From Stictocephala bisonia (taxonomy: Eukaryota > Arthropoda > Insecta > Hemiptera > Membracidae), in the NCBI GenBank assembly GCA_035578905.1, contig JAQJVL010000785.1, forward strand, positions 62,001-126,000: a stretch of 64,000 bases of DNA, given 5' to 3'. A program made the translations under genes and the position numbers. Shown piece by piece: positions 11,129 to 23,974 of this stretch. Under the pieces are notes generated by a model. That model was not told the origin of the DNA. It made no database searches and saw only the letters and a program-made list of their open reading frames with translations. Within the stretch, counting starts at the first letter, position 1, and each line of letters opens with the position of its first letter.

Positions 11129-11620
11129 ATATTAAATACAAAATAATATCTGCTAAATTAATTAGTTTATTTCTATCAATAGTGCACACCATTTTTATAA
11201 ATAAAAACACTAATATTAATGTATAACTAATAGTACAAATTGTAATAATAATTTAATTTAAGACATTGCAACTAACATCACAAAAGAATATGAATATTAG
11301 AACAACAACAAAAATCTAAATTGAACAATGAGTAACAATAAATAAACTATGAAAATAGCATCGACAATCGAGAATAATAATTTAACACAGTATAAACAAT
11401 AAATCAACAAATAATTTATTTCTAATTACAATAAATTAAAATAGGAGAAAAAAGTGAGGATATAATAATATTAAGAAACAACAATTAATAAGTTCTAAAC
11501 AATGGTAAATAATAATTAACAAATACACAAATAATAAAAGAATAGTCCACAACCAAATCAGTATATGATTCTCAACTAAAATAGGAAACTCTATTAGCAA
11601 AACTGTCAATTTCGTATATA

Positions 11621-12093
11621 TAATAAGAGCTGCTTTATTTCTAAATGAGGCGACTGATTCCCCCAAAAAAGTCATTGTGGGTTGCAATCTCACTTCCAGT
11701 TCTCAAGAGTCTTGAAATGCCACTGTGGTTAGAGTGGTAGGAGGTATGATGGCGCCTACGAAAGATGGTCCTGGCATGTGTTCCTCTTAGGATGGACAGA
11801 TCCACTCCACTAAGAAGCTCAGGACAATCAAGCATCCCATTAACTAGTTTGTACAGAGTTACCAAGTCGGCAAGTTGACGCCTCGAGTCTGGGAAACAAG
11901 ATCAAACTAGTTTACCAATTCAGCTATTGGAAAGCCACGCTAAGTGAAGCCCAGTCTGCAGCCAAGCAGTCTGATAAAGCACCTCTGTACATCATTTACT
12001 TGATCCACATGGTTGAAATATTAAGGAGTCCAGATAACCGACCCATATTTAAGAACAGGTCGGACAAGAGACTTGTACAAGATAAGTAATAAA
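11621..12093 (-). pseudogene. Non-LTR retrotransposon (Jockey/CR1-type LINE) 3' end, decayed
   Basis: The minus strand encodes the C-terminal region that follows the reverse transcriptase palm in Jockey/CR1/I-type LINEs. It reads YKSLVRPVLKYGSVIWTP, FNHVDQVNDVQRCFIRLLG, then after a frameshift VTLYKLVNGMLDCPELLSGV, LSILRGTHARTIFRRRHHT, SGISRLLRTGSEIA and DFFGG, and after another frameshift SVASFRNKAAL. The upstream section has three in-frame stops (TAA, TAG, TAG). The RT catalytic core and the first ORF are absent, as expected of a 5'-truncated insertion. No poly-A tail is obvious at the 3' end near 11620, and target-site duplications could not be fixed. Identity as a LINE is confident; the exact clade is not. 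Confidence 0.82.
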
Positions 12094-12365
12094 TTAAATT
12101 ACTTAATTATACTGTTTAGTTATATTCTTTACAGTTATTATGTTTAAATTGTGTAATTAAGTGAATTTTACTGATAAATTGTACAGCGGAAATGAAGTTG
12201 GCTTTACCAGATCACGTCAAAGTCACTTGTACACATTATCTGGTAATATTGTTACACAATATGTGCTGGCAACCTATTGGTATGTGATTTAGAGTATGTG
12301 ATCAGATCAAAGTTTTATTTTTTGTAGGCACTATTAATCTAAGTGTTGTGGAGATTGTAGACAAT
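12094..12365. other. Unique AT-rich sequence between LINE relic and minisatellite
   Basis: No recognisable feature beyond its AT richness. Confidence 0.45.
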
Positions 12366-12700
12366 AGGTTCGCATTGACCCACCCATACACATACAGTGG
12401 CATTGACCCACCCACCCTCTCATACACATACAGTGGCATTGACATTACTTGATTGACCCACCCGCCCACCCATAGACGTACGGAGGTATTAACCCACCCG
12501 CCCACACACGCACGTACGGTGGTATTGACCCACCCTCCCACCCATACACGTACGGTGCTATTGACCCACTCGCCTACACACACACGTAGGGTAGTATTGA
12601 CCTACCCTCCCACCCATACACGTACGGTGGTATTGACTCACCCTCTCACCCATACACGTACGGTGGTATTGACCCATCCTGTCCATCCATACATGTACGG
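12366..12700 (-). repeat. 36-bp minisatellite, block 3 (C-rich strand on plus)
   Basis: About 9 units in the orientation opposite to block 1, with CCCACCCATACACGTACGGT and TGGTATTGAC words. Unit length is mostly 36 bp, with one interruption near 12440-12452. It directly abuts copy 2 of the dispersed 170-bp repeat. Confidence 0.9.
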
Positions 12701-12704
12701 ATGT

Positions 12705-12877
12705 ACTGCATATCAAGTAAAATAATAAATCTGCTTACCTCTAAATAACTATTATATTTTGCATTTCATATATCTTTTCATAAATCTTGGGGCCTGGCAG
12801 ATAAGTTCTTAGAATGTTAATAATGACATTTAATTAATATTTGCCAACAATAATGTGGTTAAGGTTATGTTTATTCA
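12705..12877 (+). repeat. Dispersed 170-bp repeat, copy 2
   Basis: Direct-orientation partner of 10956-11128. It is flanked on both sides by 36-bp minisatellite: C-rich units end about 5 bp before it and G-rich units begin about 10 bp after it. The minisatellite polarity therefore flips across this segment. Confidence 0.88.
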
Positions 12878-12884
12878 TTACCTC

Positions 12885-13205
12885 TGTAGGTATATGGGTG
12901 GGCGGGTGGGTCATTACCTCTGTACGTGTATGGGCGGGAAGGTGGGTCAGTGCCACTGAACGTGTATGAGTATTGCTGTAGTTTTGTGTATCGGTTTTTC
13001 TTTGTTTAAGTTCAGCCCAGTTGATATAAACCACTCATCTAATATTTTCATAGTTATTCTATGCCACGTGTATGTGTGGGCAGGTGGGTCAATACCTCTG
13101 TACTTATAATATAGGTGGGCGGGTAATACCACTGTATGTGTATGTGTACCACTGTATGTGTATGGGTACCAATGTATGTGTATGGGTGGACAGGTGGGTC
13201 AATAA
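12885..13205 (+). repeat. 36-bp minisatellite, block 4 (irregular)
   Basis: G-rich plus-orientation units at 12885-12970 and 13065-13205 are separated by about 95 bp of unrelated sequence. The later units include shortened 18-bp versions (ACCACTGTATGTGTATG) near 13128-13180. Confidence 0.85.
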
Positions 13206-13399
13206 TAGGTGTTGTTCCGACGTAAATAATAGACGTAGATGGAGGGCCACGAGTAATAATCCTTTTTCTCGATTAGAGATATAAACCAGTTCAGATTACG
13301 ATAAGGTCTGTGATGAGTTCATTAAGAATCAAAATTACTTGTTAATATTTATTTTTACTTTTATTTCATTATATTTAGTAAAAGGTTCTAATTACTTAT

Positions 13400-13700
13400 T
13401 AGCGGTTGAGACAGTCAAAAACCGGAAGGTAGAAGCATCACTGTGGTGGTATATATTCGTGGGCTAGCAAGGGTTTGGGAGAGTGACTGGTCGGGAGTTT
13501 CCGGGGTTGGTTGGACAAGTAGCGGAGGACCTCTCGGGTGTAGGGGACTTTGCCGTTCGACACCAGGTGACGTTTTAGGCTCAGCTAGTTTTAGGTGAGT
13601 TAGAGCTTCACCTCCTTTAGAACTAATCTGTTTAATTGTTTATACAGCTCTAGGCCACACGCCGATAAGCAGAAGCCTAGCCGTGCAATTGCAGTTAGTT
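13400..13700. other. GC-rich island with TATA-like box and splice-donor-like site
   Basis: Distinctly GC-rich for this window. It holds TATATATTC at about 13449, GC-rich sequence from 13460 to 13580, TTTTAG followed by GTGAGT at about 13588-13599 (donor-like), and an inverted pair CTAGGC (about 13650) with GCCTAG (about 13675). It contains no long open frame. It could be a core promoter with a non-coding first exon, an LTR or the leader of a retroelement. Nothing here proves which. Confidence 0.3.
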
Positions 13701-14275
13701 TATGAGAATTTTGTGATTTAATTATATTTTATTGAAATTTGTCTTTTATTTCAGCTAAGATAAGTTTGTAAAAAATTTGTTGTTGTTTTCGTTATAGTAA
13801 ATATTTGGTTTTAGTTTCAGTAAAGAATATTTTATTATTTCATTTTATAGTATTTAACTATTTGAACTTTATAGTTACGCCTTTTTAGTGTTAAGACATT
13901 AGATTAATATTTTATATCTCACAGTTTATTTAATTTAGTAACAGATGGTATTATCACCGGTCTAAATGGTTACATATTTATAATCGTGTATGGTTTTCAT
14001 ATTTTAAGTAAACGCCATTAAAATATAGGGGAATGATAAAATCGCCGTAAATACTTTAGCGTTGACGGACGAAAGTGTTATAATTCATCACACTGTGAGT
14101 GTAAATAAAATTATTTACCTTAATCTTTGTAAATCGTTTTTATACCGTGACAAATTACACTTAAAAAAATAATAGTAATAATTATATTGCAATTTGAAAT
14201 CCTGTAACTATAGAATGAACTATAAGTAGTAAGTTTTAAAAATAAAATATATTAATACACTATTTATTTATCAGG
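13701..14275. other. Unique AT-rich sequence
   Basis: No recognisable feature. Confidence 0.45.
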
Positions 14276-14692
14276 GAGGGAATATTACAGTGCATCAAGT
14301 GATATACTAAAGGTGTGAATATTACAGTGCATCAAGTGAGATACTAAAGGAGTGAATATTACAGTACATCAAGTGAGATACTAAAGGTGTGAATATTACA
14401 GTGCATCAAGTGAGATACTAAAGGTGTGAATATTACAGTGCATCAAGTGAGATACTAAAGGTGTGAATATTACAGTGCATCAAGTGAGATACCAAAGGTG
14501 TGAATATTACAGTACATCAAGTGAGATACTAAAGGTGTAATTATTACAGTGCATCAAGTGAGATACTAAAGGTGTGAATATTACAGTGCATCAAGTGAGA
14601 TACTAAAGGTGTGAATATTAAAGTGCATCAAGTGAGATACTAAAGGTGTGAATATTACAGTGCATCAAGTGAGATACTAAAGGTGTGAATTT
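14276..14692. repeat. 37-bp tandem array, about 11 copies
   Basis: The unit contains GTGAATATTACAGTGCATCA then AGTGAGATACTAAAGG and recurs every 37 bp (AATATT at 14281, 14318 and so on). Copies are over 95% identical, with single substitutions such as GTACATCAAG for GTGCATCAAG. The high similarity suggests recent expansion or active homogenisation. There are no spacers, so it is not CRISPR-like. Confidence 0.95.
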
Positions 14693-14989
14693 AAGGAGAT
14701 TGTGTAAAATCCCAAATGGCAATAAAACATATTTTCCTTCTAGTAAAATAACGTCTCCTAGGATAGGTATTCATTAGTTATAAGTACTATATTTAAAACA
14801 CATTAAATTAAATTAATATATATGTAATGTATGGACATTTTCATTTTTTATTTGGACTGGTTCAATTTTACTGGATTACACTTAAATAGTTCAGTGTCTT
14901 AAATTAAGTAATAATATTGGCTCAGCAAAAATGTTACAATCCTTAACTAATAAATACCCTACAATATCGTACATCATACATGGGACAAT

Positions 14990-15053
14990 ATGGACTTCAA
15001 TTATACCCCTGCGGGAGCAGAACTGTGTTTACACAGAACTGAACAAACACATG
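14990..15053 (+). CDS. Possible first coding exon (speculative)
   Basis: An ATG with A at -3 and G at +4 opens 21 codons plus one base (MDFNYTPAGAELCLH...), ending exactly at a consensus donor, ATG followed by GTAAGTAG. The composition is more protein-like than the surrounding AT-rich DNA. The phase (one base left over) would match the candidate exon at 18046-18146, which starts with two bases. No homology is recognised and chance is a serious alternative. Confidence 0.18.
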
Positions 15054-16742
15054 GTAAGTAGTGTCAACAAAGACACACTTCAATGTTTCATTACATATGT
15101 GGATGTATGACGTTAATATTATAAAGAAGAACATGGAAACAATGAAAGTACACTTAACATAATTATTTGTATGTAGGAAAGCTCTGTTAACGTGGTATAC
15201 ATGATTCAGTACAACTGTTGATTAGGAACTTGAGTTTAATTTTAAATATTGATTGCAGATTTTTTTTTATCTATTATGTATTTGAAATTTTAATTAGTTA
15301 TGAACCTTACGATTATAACCTTATTTTTTCATTCTTATTCTGTTTGCAAAAATTATACAACAACCTTACGTTACACTTTGTAACATTTGTATGATGTAGT
15401 AACTAGTAAATTATTATGTAATTTCATTTTTAAGGGCCCAAGTGGTTGAAGGAATCATGCTAAGTTATGAAAGAGTGAAACAATGAATTAATTTGTAGAT
15501 TCTTAAATAGGTGTTACAAAGTGTCTCAGTTTAGTAACGTTTGGTTGTTATATGGCATTGCACAAGCTTTTCGTATGCTAACTGTACAAAAAATATGTAT
15601 CATGATTAAATAAAGATTACCATCTCTAAGATTACCAGTCAATTGAGAGTGATGAATAAATGATTGTTAAAATTAGTAAATACTTATCGTAATTTAATCT
15701 CAACCAAAAGAAAAATTTGAAAAGATAATTTTAAACAACAAAATATAATATCTTGGATATATATTCTAAAACACTTTTAGTTGCTTGTTTCTGCTTATAT
15801 TCTGCGGGATGTCACTGACAAAGGGAAGTACTGACTATCAGCTTAAATCTAATTAACAGTGTACATACCACAATGGCCTGTACGTGAGTTGGTAGTTCTT
15901 AAAATAACTTAGTGATATTAAAAGTACTGAAAACAAAATTATAAATAAAAATTTTAAAGTACACACAATATTTAGTTTATAGAAAATGTAATAAGATTCA
16001 TTAAGTAAATACAAATGTACTGGGAAACTTAAAGTTTTTTTCGTTAGCCAGAAAAGTTATCTGTGTAAAGTATAATTATTTTGCAATTTTCTCACGTCAA
16101 CTTAATTAATACTAAAATACAGTAACATAATTTGAGTCATAATTCGGTCTACTTATTTAAATAATTCCTGTTGACAATCAAATACTGCCCAGTATGTTAG
16201 TTTCTTGCGTCTTAGAAAAAGGACCAATTTGATGAAATAGTTACAAAGGATCCTTATGTAGTTTTATTTACTTGTGATCTTGCCTTTGATTGTTTATATT
16301 TTAGGTTTCCCACTGTTAAAAGTTAAATTTAGTTGGTGTTATTGTAAATTGCCGTAAAATTTAAAATGAAAAAGTTTTGGGAGTGTATAGGGCTACCTTT
16401 GATTTCTCAAAGATGAAATAACTATCTCTCATCACATGAGTATGAACAATTCTCAAAGTGAGAAGAACACCTGCAATATAAATAATAACTAATAATAGGC
16501 CTAATATTAACACTACTTTGATATGTAATAAAAATTAAACTTTTAGCATTGAAATGTGTTACCACACAATCAGAAAGTGTATACAGATCAATGACAGCCC
16601 CAAATATATGATCATACACAATCAAACCCATAATACAGTTAAAATCATATGCCAAAAAGTTAATCAAACATAGCCAAAATGCATTATATAATATTAGATT
16701 TATGTTTTACCATATGATGTTTAGGTTTGAACAGATAGTGCT

Positions 16743-16842
16743 ATAATATCAAATTGTATAAATAAATACGATTAAAGGTCTAACAGAACTTTTAATCGTA
16801 TAGTATCTATATACTGTATTTATTTATACGATTTGATATTAT
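16743..16842. repeat. 100-bp foldback with nested inverted repeats
   Basis: The outer arms 16743-16769 and 16816-16842 (ATAATATCAAAT... against ...ATTTGATATTAT) are 26/27 complementary. Inside, ACGATTAAA and TTTAATCGT form a second inverted pair. Compatible with a very small MITE or a branched RNA hairpin. Confidence 0.7.
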
Positions 16843-18045
16843 GGGATTGTGAAGATTTACAACACACAATTTAGAAATAAGTTTTATTAATACACATTTA
16901 AATTGTTGGTTCGAACACTGTTTGGTATAAAATATTTGTCAAATAAAATCAATATCGTACATTCATTTCATAAAAATAAGACGGATTAAGATAAAGAAAT
17001 TTTGGTGTGGTTTGTTATGTTGTCGCAAATTATTAGTTTACCTTCCGTAAAAAACAAGACATTATTAGTATATGAACACAAACGTTTATAGAGATTAAAT
17101 TACGGAGACTTGACTAAACACTGAAAGCAAGATAATATTTTGCAGTGACTTGAGGAACTCTAAAATCTATAAAATAGAAATTTGATAATTACTAATGTCT
17201 ACTTTAATTAATATTTTTGAAGTAAATTTCTTAGTAAAAAAATGAGAAATATACTTTTCAATTCTAATATGACGTTTAAAAGTTATTATGTTCAATAAAC
17301 TGGATTCATCAACAGTTAATTTATCAAAAGATAACTATAGTAATTTTTAAAAAAAGAAACACTTATTAATAAATATTTATTGATAAACGACTGGTATCAA
17401 CGAATATTAATGCATTACAATTTTTTACTATCAGCTGATTGTACAGAAAGAGGAAAATGAATTTTAAACTTCATCGTAATGAATGAGAAGATTTCCATTA
17501 GTTAAAATGTTTTTGTTGTGTGGTTTTACAAGTGACATAAAAAAGGTTGGAATGTAACAAGTATTTAATTAAATCGGTTATATAATTTCACCCCTTCCCT
17601 ATACTGTTATATAAATGTATGCCATGCAATTACATTTTAATTACAGCAATTGTATTCCTTTTTGTAATAATCATGTAAGAAACACTTGTTACTTGTTGCT
17701 TCAAATAGTAATTAATTTGTGACCAAGTTATTTTTCGTAAGCTTTTACAATTTTAACACTATAAAAAGCGTAATCAGAATTAAAACTCTCAGTTATAATT
17801 TAAAAACTAACAAAAATATCTTAGTGTCCTTTTCCATGAATTTTTACTAACAAAAGAATAATGACTGCAATATATGATTAATGTTCACGTACAATGACTA
17901 CGACCTGTTATTTTAGCATAAAATATAACAAATGTTTTATAGGTTAGGAAATATACACACATAATCACATTGAAGGTCAGTCAAGGTCAACATCACATGA
18001 CGCAGTCACATTTCCCCTTGGGATCCAATTACATAAATTATATAG

Positions 18046-18146
18046 TCTACAATTTCCTGTTTCCTAATGGGCTCATCTATTTTGTCCGTGGTTTGTTGGA
18101 CTCAACCACAGGAACACCGGAACGGACTGAAACACTTAGCATTAAT
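18046..18146 (+). CDS. Possible internal exon (speculative)
   Basis: A 101-base segment bounded by an AG (18044-18045) and GTATAAGT (from 18147) encodes YNFLFPNGLIYFVRGLLDST and then TGTPERTETLSIN without a stop. The PNGLIYFV pattern is reminiscent of the PNG.I..Y turn in fibronectin type III domains, but only loosely. The acceptor lacks a good pyrimidine tract. It could also be a degraded transposon segment. Confidence 0.2.
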
Positions 18147-18149
18147 GTA

Positions 18150-19572
18150 TAAGTAATAGTAATTTGTGTTGTTAGGCAATGAATTGAATTGTGGAGGGGT
18201 ACAATTGATTTAAGATCAGCATCTACTGTTGCGTCATGAGCTTAGTCAGCTATTCACTGCTTAACTAAGTCTACAGGTAAGGTTACATTCAATAATGGAA
18301 TTAATTAAAGTTTAATTACATTATTAACGATATACAAGTCTTTTAATCATTAAAATTCGTTAAATGTTTAATTATATACTGCGTATCATATGGGTAAATA
18401 GTAATTGTCGTATGACAAGAATTTTTAGGAATAATTCGAAAGAATTCAAGAGGAACTATTATTATATTGGTATTTCTAACAGTAAAACATCATTCACTGT
18501 TAACGTCTTAAACTGTTTGGTGTATATTCCATTTAACTTATATTTATGGAATTCTACTATATTCCATAGGTATACATTTGAACATACAATCCTTCCTGAA
18601 TTGTTTGTTATTGTATAGAAATTTTACATAATGCACGCAGAATCAAAAGAATCAACGTGCTTCAAAGTTAAAAAAACAATGTCACTCAGTTAAAATAAAT
18701 AAAATATTAATAATGTGATTAGAGATGTGTATTTCATCTTTGAGGTTATCATATTAAACATCCTCAAATTAAAATTAAAAATTATGTACTAAAACGCAAA
18801 GAAATCTAAATATATATTTAAACTATGCAAATTAATTACTTTTAGGTTCACTTACTAATCTATCGTACTTTTGATGTGACTGATGTCAACTTGAGCCACT
18901 TGTATTAAGTGGCCAGCTCAATTACACTTATTTTATCGTAAAATGTTCAAATAATTCCGTAATCAAGATAAGTGATTTATAAACTTACAAATAACTTAAA
19001 ATATTTTTCTTTCCATAAAGATGATAGTTAAATTGTTGGAAAATATAACCAATTGCTAAAATACTTTAAACCAGGTAATCTAATAGCTAAAAATTATCAT
19101 AAAAAATAATAATGAGTCATATAAGGTACAGGTTGAGCACGCGTAATTGTGGCTTCTAAATCGCCGATGAACCTTATCCAGTCTATTTAAATATAATAAA
19201 CTAAAAAAATAAGTTTTAAATAATTCTGGGAATTTGGTATTGAAATTATGACTTTATTACAATATAATTAATATTATTAACAATTTCATTATTTGTGTTA
19301 AAAAAAAATAACGCATTTTGGCATTATTGAGGAAGGTAAGTTTTGCACGACTTTTTGCACGACCTTATATACTTAAATTTATTTATAAACTAACAAAGTA
19401 AAACGTAAAACTCATTCCCTTAATAAATCGCAAATATAACTTTAATAAATGTGTTCGCATGAAGTCAATCCCTTTTCTATCAGGTTACTTTCTGTATATA
19501 CATGTTAAATGTTTTAACACAAATTTCTAATTCATCCTCCTAACAACATAAAGGTCTCCCTCAACCCCATTG
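18150..19572. other. Unique AT-rich sequence
   Basis: Short frames only; no recognised gene, RNA or mobile element. Confidence 0.5.
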
Positions 19573-22500
19573 TCTGCAATAACTTATCCATTACTACTAA
19601 GCATGTTGTAAAATAGTTTCCTACAAAGGTAGATAGACTATCTGCTTTGTACTGCAATAACCTATCTATTACTACTAAGCATGTTGTGTAATAGTTTCCT
19701 ACATAGGTAGATAGGATATCTGTTTTGTACTAAAATAACTTATCCATTACTACTAAGCATGTTTGTAATAGTTTCCTACAAAGGTAGATAGACTATCTGT
19801 TTTGTACTGCAATAACCTATCCATTACTACTAAGCATGTTGTGAAATAGTTTCCTTTAAAGGTATATAGGCTATCTGTTTTGTACTGAAATAACTTATCT
19901 ATTACTACTAAGCATGTTGTGTAATAGTTTCCTACAAAGGTAGATAGGTTATCTGTTTTGTACTGCAATGACTTATACATTACTACTAAGCATGTTGTTT
20001 AATAGTTTTCTACAAAGGTATATAGGCTATCTGTTTTGTACTGCAATGACTTATACATTACTACTAAGCATGTTGTGAAATAGTTTCCTACAAAGGTAGA
20101 TAGGTTATCTGTTTTGTACTGCAATGACTTATACATTACTACTAAGCATGTTGTTTAATAGTTTTCTACAAAGGTAGATAGGCTATCTGTTTTGTACTGC
20201 AATGACTTATACATTACTACTAAGCATGTTGTGAAATAGTTTCCTACAAAGGTAGATAGGCTATCTGTTTTGTACTGATATAACTTATCTATTACTACTA
20301 AGCATGTTGTGAAATAGTTTCCTACAAAGAAAGATAGGCTATCTGTTTAGTACTGATATAACTTATCTATTACTACTAAGCATGTTGTGAAATAGTTTCC
20401 TACAAAGGTAGATAGGCTATCTGTTTTGAACTGATATAACTTATCTATTACTACTAAGCATGTTGTGAAATAGTTTCCTACAAAGATAGATAGGCTATCT
20501 GTTTTGTACTGATATAACTTATCTATTACTACTAAGCATGTTGTGAAATAGTTTCCTACAAAGGTAGATAGGCTATCTGTTTTGTACTGATATAACTTAT
20601 CTATTACTACTAAGCATGTTGTGAAATAGTTTCCTACAAAGATAGATAGGCTATCTGTTTTGTACTGATATAACTTATCTATTACTACTAAGCATGTTGT
20701 GAAATAGTTTCCCACAAAGGTAGATAGGCTATCTGTTTTGTACTGATATAACTTATCTATTACTACTAAGCATGTTGTGAAATAGTTTCCTACAAAGATA
20801 GATAGGCTATCTGTTTTGTACTGATATAACCTATCTATTACTACTAAGCATGTTGTAAAATAGTTTCCTACAAAGGTAGATAGGCTATTTGTTTTGAACT
20901 GCAATGACTTATACGTTACTACTAAGCATGTTGTGAAATAGTTTCCTACAAAGATAGATAGGCTATTTGTTTTGTACTGATATAACTTATCTATTACTAC
21001 TAAGCATGTTGTGAAATAGTTTCCTACAAAGGTAGATAGGCTATCTGTTTTGTACTGATATAACTTATCTATTACTACTAAGGATGTTGTGAAATAGTTT
21101 CCTACAAAGATAGGTAGGCTATTTGTTTTGAACTGCAATGACTTATACGTTACTACTAAGCATGTTGTGAAATAGTTTCCTACAAAGATAGATAGGCTAT
21201 CTGTTTTGTACTGATATAACTTATCTATTACTACTAAGCATGTTGTGAAATAGTTTCATACAAAGGTAGATAGGCTATCTGTTTTGTACTGATATAACTT
21301 ATCTATTACTACTAAGCATGTTTTGAAATAGTTTCCTACAAAGGTAGATAGGCTATCTGTTTTGTACTGATATAACTTATCTATTACTACTAAGCATGTT
21401 GTGAAATAGTTTCCTACAAAGGTAGATAGGCTATCTGTTTTGTACTGATATAACTTATCTATTACTACTAAGCATGTTGTGAAATAGTTTCCTACAAAGG
21501 TAGATAGGCTATCTGTTTTGTACTGCAATGACTTATACATTACTACTAGGCATGCTGTGTAATAGTTTCCTACAAAGATAGATAGGCTATCTGTTTTGTA
21601 CTGATATAACTTATCTATTACTACTAAGCATGTTGTGAAATAGTTTCCTACAAAGATAGATAGGCTATCTGTTTTGTACTGATATAACTTATCTATTACT
21701 ACTAAGCATGTTGTGAAATAGTTTCCTACAAAGATAGATAGGCTATCTGTTTTGTACTGATATAACTTATCTGTTACTACTAAGCATGTTGTGAAATAGT
21801 TTCCTACAAAGATAGATAGGCTATTTGTTTTGAACTGCAATGACTTATACGTTACTACTAAGCATGTTGTGAAATAGTTTCCTACAAAGGTAAATAGGCT
21901 ATCTGTTTTGTACTGATATAACTTATCTGTTACTACTAAGCATGTTGTGAAATAGTTTCCTACAAAGATAGATAGGCTATTTGTTTTGTACTGCAATGAC
22001 TTATACGTTACTACTAAGCATGTTGTGAAATAGTTTCCTACAAAGATAGATAGGCTATCTGTTTTGTACTGATATAACTTATCTATTACTACTAAGCATG
22101 TTGTGAAATAGTTTCCTACAAAGATAGATAGGCTATTTGTTTTGAACTGCAATGACTTATACGTTACTACTAAGCATGTTGTCAAATAGTTTCCTACAAA
22201 GGTAAATAGGCTATCTGTTTTGTACTGATATAACTTATCTGTTACTACTAAGCATGTTGTGAAATAGTTTCCTAAAAGATAGATAGGCTATTTGTTTTGT
22301 ACTGCAATGACTTATACGTTACTACTAAGCATGTTGTGAAATAGTTTCCTACAAAGATAGATAGGCTATCTGTTTTGTACTGATATAACTTATCTATTAC
22401 TACTAAGCATGTTGTGAAATAGTTTCCTACAAAGATAGATAGGCTATTTGTTTTTTACTGCAATGACTTATACGTTACTACTAAGCATGTTGTGAAATAG

Positions 22501-22695
22501 TTTCCTACAAAGATAGATAGGCTATCTGTTTTGTACTGATATAACTTATGTATTACTACTAAGCATGTTGTGAAATAGTTTCCTACAAAGATAGATAGGC
22601 TATTTGTTTTGTACTGCAATGACTTATACGTTACTACTAAGCATGTTGTGAAATAGTTTCCTACAAAGGTAGATAGGCTATCTGTTTTGTACTAC
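19573..22695. repeat. 78-bp satellite-like tandem array, about 40 copies, with higher-order structure
   Basis: The unit holds ATTACTACTAAGCATGTTGT, GAAATAGTTTCCTACAAAG and ATAGGCTATCTGTTTTGTAC. There are two main monomer types: A (CTGATATAACTTATCTATT) and B (CTGCAATGACTTATACGTT). The first kilobase is more diverged and mixed. From about 20270 the array is mostly type A. From 21830 to 22620 A and B alternate strictly. The minus strand is open over long distances because 78 is divisible by three and neither monomer has a stop in that frame (YQYKTDSLSTFVGNYFTTCL-type repeats). No start context, signal peptide or flanking exon supports a protein. Confidence 0.95.
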
Positions 22696-23970
22696 AAGTA
22701 CCTTGTTCCTAAGTATGTAATATGTTAAGTTTCATATCATTTGAATGGAACAACCCAGAGTTAATAATACACTTTGTTACATCTGATCACTTCCAATTGT
22801 TTCGTATTTAGTATTTTCACATAAAGATAACATTCTGTAAACGTTCCTGTTACAGATTAGTTTTTGATTAATGAACTAACCGACAAAAGCCTTGATGAGA
22901 TAATGGTCTTTAATGGAAGTAAATGTGACTTATTAAATTGTGTGTTGAAAAAAGTATTGACATTTATAATTATTAATTAATTAATAGAATCAACTTTTAG
23001 TTAATAATTTGATTTAAAATAAAATACAAATATTTTATTACATTATTTTGCATGTATACAATAAAGTATTGTATCATAAGGAATAGTAATTGTAAACTGT
23101 TAAAGATGTCCTTAAAATTTTAGAAAGTCAGTTTGTTTCCTTTTTGTGATGATAGCAAAGATCCATAGTTAAAGATACCTGATATTAAATTACAATCTAT
23201 TTATTACATTAGTTGGTATATGGACCATAAATATTATACTACTGGATACCAAAATAAACTGAATACGGGATAAACAAGTCCCTGAACAGTAGATAATAAT
23301 GAGCATAAGTTATTTATTTAAAAACAAATAATCTAATAAAATGTCTCCATGTTATTGGTATTACAATGAAACACTAGCTATCTGCTAAAAAATGTCATGC
23401 AAAAATACATAGGCAAGAGGCTACAACATATTTTCTACTTACATTATGAGATTCTCCAGGAAGTAATAGTGTTAAAAATATTGTTTGAGACATCGATTTA
23501 CATTTTTAAGCAAAAAATCTAAGTACACCCTTGTCACTGCTTTAGAAAGGTTGAGTATATTCCAATGACCATCAGATAATAATTTTGTAAAAGGTCTTGC
23601 CCTTACGCAAACTTTTACTAAGCTAATCGTGAATGAGGTAAAAGCTTAGGTGGAAAAAATTACAAACAATTAGCTATTCATTAAATTTTAATTCGTGCAA
23701 ATAAATACTTATAACAGAATATTTAAATTAAAAATAATACCTGTTAAATTTCGTTAGATTGATTAATATAGACCAAAGTCGTAAAATTAAACCAACCAAA
23801 AAGGAACCAAATAGCTTTAAAAAGCAATCACTATGTTTTAAACTGAACAGGAATACGAAATAGTTATTTAGATGATATAAGATAATAAGTCCTGTCATCA
23901 AACTAGTCTTACATATCAATGCGTTCGATATGGTTTATAAGAATAAAATATTAATAGATCTTAATAGTAT
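22696..23970. other. Unique AT-rich sequence
   Basis: No recognised gene or element between the 78-bp array and the next transposon-like element. Confidence 0.5.
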
Positions 23971-23974
23971 ATAT

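Larger units (their letters stand above)
14693..17960. other. AT-rich unique sequence, no recognised gene
   Basis: Apart from the speculative exon at 14990-15053 and the foldback at 16743-16842, nothing coding, RNA-like or transposon-like was recognised. Confidence 0.5.

Noticed and set aside
14276..14692. CRISPR-like regular array
   Set aside because: Units are directly contiguous 37-bp repeats without variable spacers, and the DNA is eukaryotic.
21256..22185. 309-codon frame on the minus strand
   Set aside because: It lies wholly inside the 78-bp tandem array, where a stop-free unit divisible by three forces openness. There is no start context or flanking exons.
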